From Firm-04 sp045591925 (GTDB lineage Bacteria; Bacillota; Clostridia; Oscillospirales; Ruminococcaceae), in the NCBI GenBank assembly GCA_045591925.1, contig JAZNTW010000096.1, positions 1 to 64,000 on the forward strand: DNA of 64,000 nt, written 5' to 3'. This document shows, piece by piece, positions 60,214-64,000 of the stretch; positions within the stretch are counted from its first letter, which is position 1; each line of letters starts with the position of its first letter. The notes beneath the pieces were generated by a model. The model was not told where the DNA came from. It saw only the letters and a program-made list of their open reading frames with translations, and made no database searches. The position numbers were made by a program, and so were the translations under genes.

Positions 60214-61092
60214 TCAGTCCTTGGATGACTCCGCAGACTGCACGCAATGCAGCGTTTTTCCGTCACTGGTCACTGTGACAGCACCATCGTTGGTATAATA
60301 TGTCTCAACGCCGCGCTTTTCCAGTGTCGCAACGGTTGCAGGGTCGGCATATTCCTTTTTCGAGCAGCATACGACACTGACCTTCGGCTGAAATGCGTCC
60401 AAAAACGCTTCTGTCTTAGAAAGATAATTCCCATGATACGGAAATTTCAGGAAATCCACACGCCCAAGCTCCAGACCAATTAACTCCTGCATCCGTTTAT
60501 CCTCGGCGTCACCGGCAAACAGAAACGTATTTTCGCCATGCCGCATATGGAGCGCAAGCGAAAAATCATTTTCCTCATTTTGTCCGTAGCTCTTTTCCTC
60601 GGCGGCATAGAGCGTCATTGCAGCGTCGTCTGCCTGCCATTCGAGCATTTCCTTTGCCTGCAAAACCGTCAGCGTATTTCCGTTTTCCTGTGCTTTTTCG
60701 ATGAAATTGGCATACGCGTCCGAATCCGTATCGTAATCCGGCACATAGATCGTGTGGATGTTCATGCGGTTGACCAGCCGCGCCGCACCGCCGACATGAT
60801 CCTTGTCAAAATGCGTAATAATCAGCGTATCAATGGCTTCGATCCCCTGCTTTGTGAGAAACTTCTCTATTTTCTTGCCGTCGCTCTTTTCGCCGGTGTC
60901 AATCACAGTCACCGTATGCTCCGTCCGGACAATCAGCGCATCCGCTTTTCCGACATCCAGCGCGGTAATCGTCACATCACCGGTTACGGGAACGGATTGT
61001 TCTGATTTCTGACCGGATTTTGAGGTACAGGAAGAAGCGGTCAGCCATGTCAGCACGCCGAGTAACAGTGCGGTCAGTTTTTTCATCATCAT
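60214..61092 (-). CDS. Lipoprotein with metallo-beta-lactamase fold (ComEC C-domain-like)
   Basis: The 292-residue protein has a lipoprotein signal (LLLGVLTWLTASSC) and a metallo-beta-lactamase fold: TALDVGKADALIV, VIDTGEKSDG, the metal motif THFDKDHVGG (about residue 95), FAGDAEDKRMQ and FPYHGNYLSKTEAFLDAFQP. This arrangement resembles the hydrolase domain of the DNA-uptake protein ComEC and free-standing extracellular relatives; the membrane competence part is absent. It may act on nucleic acids or phosphoesters at the cell surface. AAGGAGCG stands just before three consecutive ATG codons (61092, 61089, 61086), so the exact start is open. Confidence 0.85.
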   Translation of the reverse strand: MMMKKLTALLLGVLTWLTASSCTSKSGQKSEQSVPVTGDVTITALDVGKADALIVRTEHTVTVIDTGEKSDGKKIEKFLTKQGIEAIDTLIITHFDKDHVGGAARLVNRMNIHTIYVPDYDTDSDAYANFIEKAQENGNTLTVLQAKEMLEWQADDAAMTLYAAEEKSYGQNEENDFSLALHMRHGENTFLFAGDAEDKRMQELIGLELGRVDFLKFPYHGNYLSKTEAFLDAFQPKVSVVCCSKKEYADPATVATLEKRGVETYYTNDGAVTVTSDGKTLHCVQSAESSKD

Positions 61093-61137
61093 TTCGCTCC
61101 TTTACCAAGCATTCCGGACAAATCTATCAAATGGTAT

Positions 61138-61932
61138 TTACACTTTCTTTCTGAGGACAGTCATTGCCGCGTAATGCGGAATATCAAATGTATCCGGCGC
61201 AATGTCCGCAAGCATTTGCCGATGCGCATTGTCCCACAGCAGAAGCTGTTCGGGCGAAAGCGATGCCCCGACACCGCGGCAGGCGCGCATCCGTCCATGC
61301 CAGCTTTCACGCGTAAAACGCACACTCAAATCAAACATCGTCTGTTCCGACATCTCAAAATACTGCAAGGCTTGTTCCGGCGGCGAAATCAGATGCCGCG
61401 AATCGTTTGCACCTGTCCATTTTGGATGATATTGCAGGACGATTCGTTCGCTTTCATCCGCAATTTTGCTTTCGGAAGCAAGCCAGCCCATGTAGAGCAG
61501 AATCAACACGCCGTCGTCTTTGAGCATTCTTGCAATATTGGGATACGCAGTTTCGGAATCAAAATACCAATAGCACTGGCAGGCAGTCACAACGTCAAAG
61601 CATTCATCCGCATAATCTGTTGTTTCGGCAGAGGCGGTGCGGAAATCAATCTGCAAATGATTCGCAGCAGCAAGCATTTTCGCTTGTTCAATCTGCTCCG
61701 GCGAAATATCGGTGCCGCACCACTCCGCACCGGCGTGATATAAATTGCGCGGTAAAACGCCGGTGCCCGTTCCGAGATCCAGACATTTCTGCCCGTTTTG
61801 GCAGAAGCCGCGATTCAGAATCGCCGCATAGAATTCCTCCGGATAGATATCCCGAAATTTCGCATAATCGCCGGATGTACGTCCCCAATCGAACGCTTTT
61901 CCACCATCAATATTTTGAAGCTGAATATCCAT
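61138..61932 (-). CDS. Class I SAM-dependent methyltransferase
   Basis: The 264-residue protein has the SAM-binding motif CLDLGTGTGVLPRNL (about residue 50), the acidic end GTDISPEQIEQAK, and DVVTACQCYWYFDSETA as motif IV. This is the UbiE/COQ5-like methyltransferase type 11 fold. The C-terminal half (RFTRESWHGRMRACRGVGASLSPEQLLLWD) matches a group of methyltransferases common in Firmicutes whose substrates are unknown. It is 45 bases upstream of the metallo-beta-lactamase lipoprotein gene and may share its transcript. AGGTAGGG lies just before the ATG. Confidence 0.88.
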   Translation of the reverse strand: MDIQLQNIDGGKAFDWGRTSGDYAKFRDIYPEEFYAAILNRGFCQNGQKCLDLGTGTGVLPRNLYHAGAEWCGTDISPEQIEQAKMLAAANHLQIDFRTASAETTDYADECFDVVTACQCYWYFDSETAYPNIARMLKDDGVLILLYMGWLASESKIADESERIVLQYHPKWTGANDSRHLISPPEQALQYFEMSEQTMFDLSVRFTRESWHGRMRACRGVGASLSPEQLLLWDNAHRQMLADIAPDTFDIPHYAAMTVLRKKV

Positions 61933-62016
61933 ATACCCTACCTTTCACAAGCAACGAATATAGCATCAGCCTGAAAGCACAAGGCTCTCAGGCTGACAGA
62001 TTGTACTTTTCGATTC

Positions 62017-62766
62017 TTACATACTGCTCAGTGCGCTCGGACCAGCACTGTTCTGTGCCGCATCTTCTGCCGGAACAGGTTCCGGATTATATGCACCGGC
62101 TGCCTCAGCCATCGCCGCAAGCGATGCAAGGTCTTGTGCAGTGGTAGAATTCGCGTTCGGAACAGGCTTCTGTTCTGCCGGCTTTGTGTCTTTCGCTTCT
62201 GCCGGAGCAGGCTGTGCCGGTTGTGCAGGCTTCTGCTCTGCCGGCTTTGCGTCCTTCACTTCTGCCGGCTGCGCAGGCTTCTGCTCTGCCGGTTTTGCAT
62301 CCTTCACCTCTGCCGGAGCAGGCTGTACAGGTTTTGTCTCAGCTGCCGGTTTCTGCTCTACCGCAGGCTTTGCATCCTTTCCGTTTGCCGGAGCAGACTT
62401 ATCCTGTTTTGCCGGCTGTGCAGGTTTAGACGCTTTTGCGTTTTTGGAAGAAGATTTCTCTGCTTTCGCCGCTGCTTCTGCGGCTTTTGCTTCTTCTTCC
62501 TTTTTCTTTTGAATCGCAGCAAAGTCCTTTTCTTCGTAATCGCCCTCGAGCCAACCGACACGTTCGAGCTGCTTGACCGGTATACGCTTCAGCGGCGAAT
62601 ACAGGAACTTCGGACAATGGAATCCTGCATCTACCAAGCCTTTCTTCGTACACAGAACCTTATCTCCGTCACGGGCACGGTTGCCGTACTCACAATATTC
62701 ACATTTCGGCTCGATTGCTTTACCAAAATACTTGCCACCTTTAGAGAATACATCAAAAAGTCCCAT
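62017..62766 (-). CDS. Ala/Lys/Pro-rich protein with N-terminal four-cysteine domain
   Basis: The 249-residue protein starts with a conserved-looking domain: MGLFDVFSKGGKYFGKAIEPKCEYCEYGNRA, then a third Cys in VLCTKKG and a fourth in GFHCPKFLYSPLKR, a likely zinc site (residues 20-60). A charged helix with a KKKEEEAKAAEAAAKAEK tail follows, then three imperfect copies of a unit of about 16-20 residues containing KDAKPAEQKP (about residues 125-210). The C-terminus has an Ala-rich helix. Start 62766 follows GAGGTG. No function is known to me; the N-terminal domain occurs alone in short Ruminococcus proteins. It has its own promoter. Confidence 0.7.
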   Translation of the reverse strand: MGLFDVFSKGGKYFGKAIEPKCEYCEYGNRARDGDKVLCTKKGLVDAGFHCPKFLYSPLKRIPVKQLERVGWLEGDYEEKDFAAIQKKKEEEAKAAEAAAKAEKSSSKNAKASKPAQPAKQDKSAPANGKDAKPAVEQKPAAETKPVQPAPAEVKDAKPAEQKPAQPAEVKDAKPAEQKPAQPAQPAPAEAKDTKPAEQKPVPNANSTTAQDLASLAAMAEAAGAYNPEPVPAEDAAQNSAGPSALSSM

Positions 62767-62841
62767 ACTGGTCACCTCGTTTTAATCGGCTCGACCGCAG
62801 AATCCGGCTGATTCTACACGCTTTGCCACTGTGTTTTCTCC

Positions 62842-62870
62842 ATTATAACATATTTTTTTCAATTTGTCTA
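62842..62870 (-). promoter_or_regulatory. Promoter of the Ala/Lys/Pro-rich protein gene
   Basis: On the minus strand TAGACA (62870-62865) and TATAAT (62847-62842) are 17 bases apart; the -35 box reaches the stop codon of the upstream gene. Confidence 0.7.
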
Positions 62871-63953
62871 GTCCTTTTTTATAAGAAATGGAAATCCGGT
62901 GCAAAAAATTAAAAAAGCCGGAAGCGGTGAACCGGTATGTGAAACCGTAGCCGAATGCCGAAACACCTGCGCAGCTTCCGAATCTCCAAGCATTCCGGAT
63001 AGGGCAAATACAATCAGAAAGGTCAGACCGCCTGCTACCAGCCGAAACAGAAACAGATTCCGCAATCGAAGCTGCGTTCCGGAGAGCGCCGTACATTGCA
63101 GCTGCACACAAATTCCGCCAAATGAAAGCAATGCCGCAGAAAGTGCTGTCAGCATCCGATACGACAATCCGCATTCAAACAGCATCGGCAGTTGTGTGAC
63201 ATCGCAGAGCGCCGCCGTCCATGCACGAACAGTCTGTGCAGATAATCCCAGATTGCTGCCGAGTCGAACAAGTCCAGCTATCAGCCCGATTTGTTCACAG
63301 AGCAGTGTCAGGAGTCCAAACAGCATCACCATGCCGCAGATTGCCGCGAGGCTCCGCATGGCACCCGATACCGCGTCCGGCAGCGAGTGTGCCGTCAGAC
63401 GAATCGCAAACGGTTTTTCGTCTAAAACGGTCATCTCCTTATTCGGCAGCAGCAACAGCAGTATCAAATTAGAAAGTACGCATCCACCGAGCATCAGCCA
63501 GCCAATCACCCGATTGCCAAACAATCTGCACCCTGCAAACCCAACCAGAAACGCAGGGCCGCCGCCAAAACAAATACAGGCATACCGATTTGCCATATCC
63601 GGAGAGAGCCGATTTGCTTTCACCATCTGGCAAAGCAGAAGCGTTCCGACCGGATATCCGGCGATCTGGCTGACCAGAAAGACCGTCAGCACCTCCGGCG
63701 ATATCCGCAGCAGCCGCGCAATCCGGCGCAACCTTGTACCGAGCCACGCCGCCGTCCCCGATGCAATCAGTAAATTTGCCGCCGCCATACAGCCAAAGAG
63801 GGATGGTATGAGCGTATCTGTGCAAAGCCGCAGCCGTTCCGCAGTCACTGCCGCCGCATCATCTGCATTGGCGGCAAGCAGAAAAAACAGCAGCAGCAAA
63901 ATCATCGCAATTCCTGCGCGCAAAAAATCTGTGCGGTGTACTGTCCGTATCAT
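62868..63953 (-). CDS. YlbJ-like nucleoside-recognition membrane protein
   Basis: The 361-residue protein has about eight to nine hydrophobic segments (first GIAMILLLLFFLLAAN). It contains the Gate/nucleoside-recognition family pattern: TLIPSLFGCMAAANLL, SQIAGYPVGTLLLCQMVKANRLSPDMANRYACICFGGGPAFLVGFAG and DAVSGAMRSLAAICGMVMLFGLL. This matches the sporulation integral membrane protein YlbJ. In spore formers YlbJ is needed in engulfment-stage development; whether this organism sporulates cannot be told. AGGAGTGACC precedes the ATG, and only 47 bases of upstream sequence are visible, with no gene in them. Confidence 0.8.
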   Translation of the reverse strand: MIRTVHRTDFLRAGIAMILLLLFFLLAANADDAAAVTAERLRLCTDTLIPSLFGCMAAANLLIASGTAAWLGTRLRRIARLLRISPEVLTVFLVSQIAGYPVGTLLLCQMVKANRLSPDMANRYACICFGGGPAFLVGFAGCRLFGNRVIGWLMLGGCVLSNLILLLLLPNKEMTVLDEKPFAIRLTAHSLPDAVSGAMRSLAAICGMVMLFGLLTLLCEQIGLIAGLVRLGSNLGLSAQTVRAWTAALCDVTQLPMLFECGLSYRMLTALSAALLSFGGICVQLQCTALSGTQLRLRNLFLFRLVAGGLTFLIVFALSGMLGDSEAAQVFRHSATVSHTGSPLPAFLIFCTGFPFLIKKD

Positions 63954-64000
63954 CGGGTCACTCCTTATGGAACCACTGAATCAATCACGCCTTGCGGCTT

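Overview
The window looks like chromosomal DNA of a cellulosome-forming Ruminococcus-type Firmicute (Oscillospiraceae). The reasons are four secreted proteins ending in dockerin modules behind Thr-rich linkers, Gram-positive style AGGAGG ribosome sites, TTGACA-17-TATAAT promoters, and Firmicute gene orders (ffs-dnaX-ybaB-recR; rplS-lepB-rbgA-rnhB-yraN; tig-clpP-clpX-lon-engB). A species name cannot be proved from the sequence alone; an R. champanellensis-like organism would fit.

Region by region. 1-1304 is the trailer end of a type I-C-like CRISPR array (20 repeats visible, leader and cas genes outside the window). It abuts, exactly at a repeat edge, a BspA-type leucine-rich repeat gene cut to its first 74 codons. 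A 20-bp piece resembling a tRNA-Ser 3' end followed by a terminator (1911-1986) may mark the edge of an integrated island. 2244-5440 holds an orphan 2-hydroxyacyl-CoA dehydratase-like protein and a carbohydrate-binding lipoprotein. 5540-5707 is a MITE-like element. 6071-10854 carries tRNA-Pro, SRP RNA and dnaX-ybaB-recR. 10914-17116 holds a pectinesterase-dockerin and a subtilisin-dockerin on either side of tRNA-Arg. 17159-29810 is a large leftward operon for carbohydrate uptake: a solute-binding protein fused to sugar-binding-like modules, two pairs of permeases, an NHL/TPR protein, a YIP1 membrane protein, a DUF5696 protein, and a downstream aldo/keto reductase. No ATPase is present, so the transporter probably shares one encoded elsewhere.

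30237-44693 is housekeeping: a ferredoxin, rplS with a structured leader, three tandem signal peptidases I, rbgA, rnhB, yraN, a zinc ribbon protein, thrC, a phosphoesterase, tig, clpP, clpX, lon and engB. 44740-49037 carries an LRR-dockerin protein and a transglutaminase-dockerin protein. From 49110 to the end nearly everything runs leftward: mutS2-CPBP-nadE, nadB-nadC, aroF, a T-box-controlled trpB-trpA pair, a secreted metallo-beta-lactamase-fold lipoprotein, a methyltransferase, an Ala/Lys/Pro-rich protein and a YlbJ-like membrane protein.

Together the accessory genes describe a cell that degrades pectin and plant fibre outside the cell, anchors enzymes and protein-modifying factors through dockerins, and imports oligosaccharides by ABC transport. 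The strongest unusual points are the CRISPR/LRR junction with an intact antisense promoter, the possible island edge, the transporter operon with accessory proteins of unknown role, and dockerins on a protease, a transglutaminase and an LRR protein.
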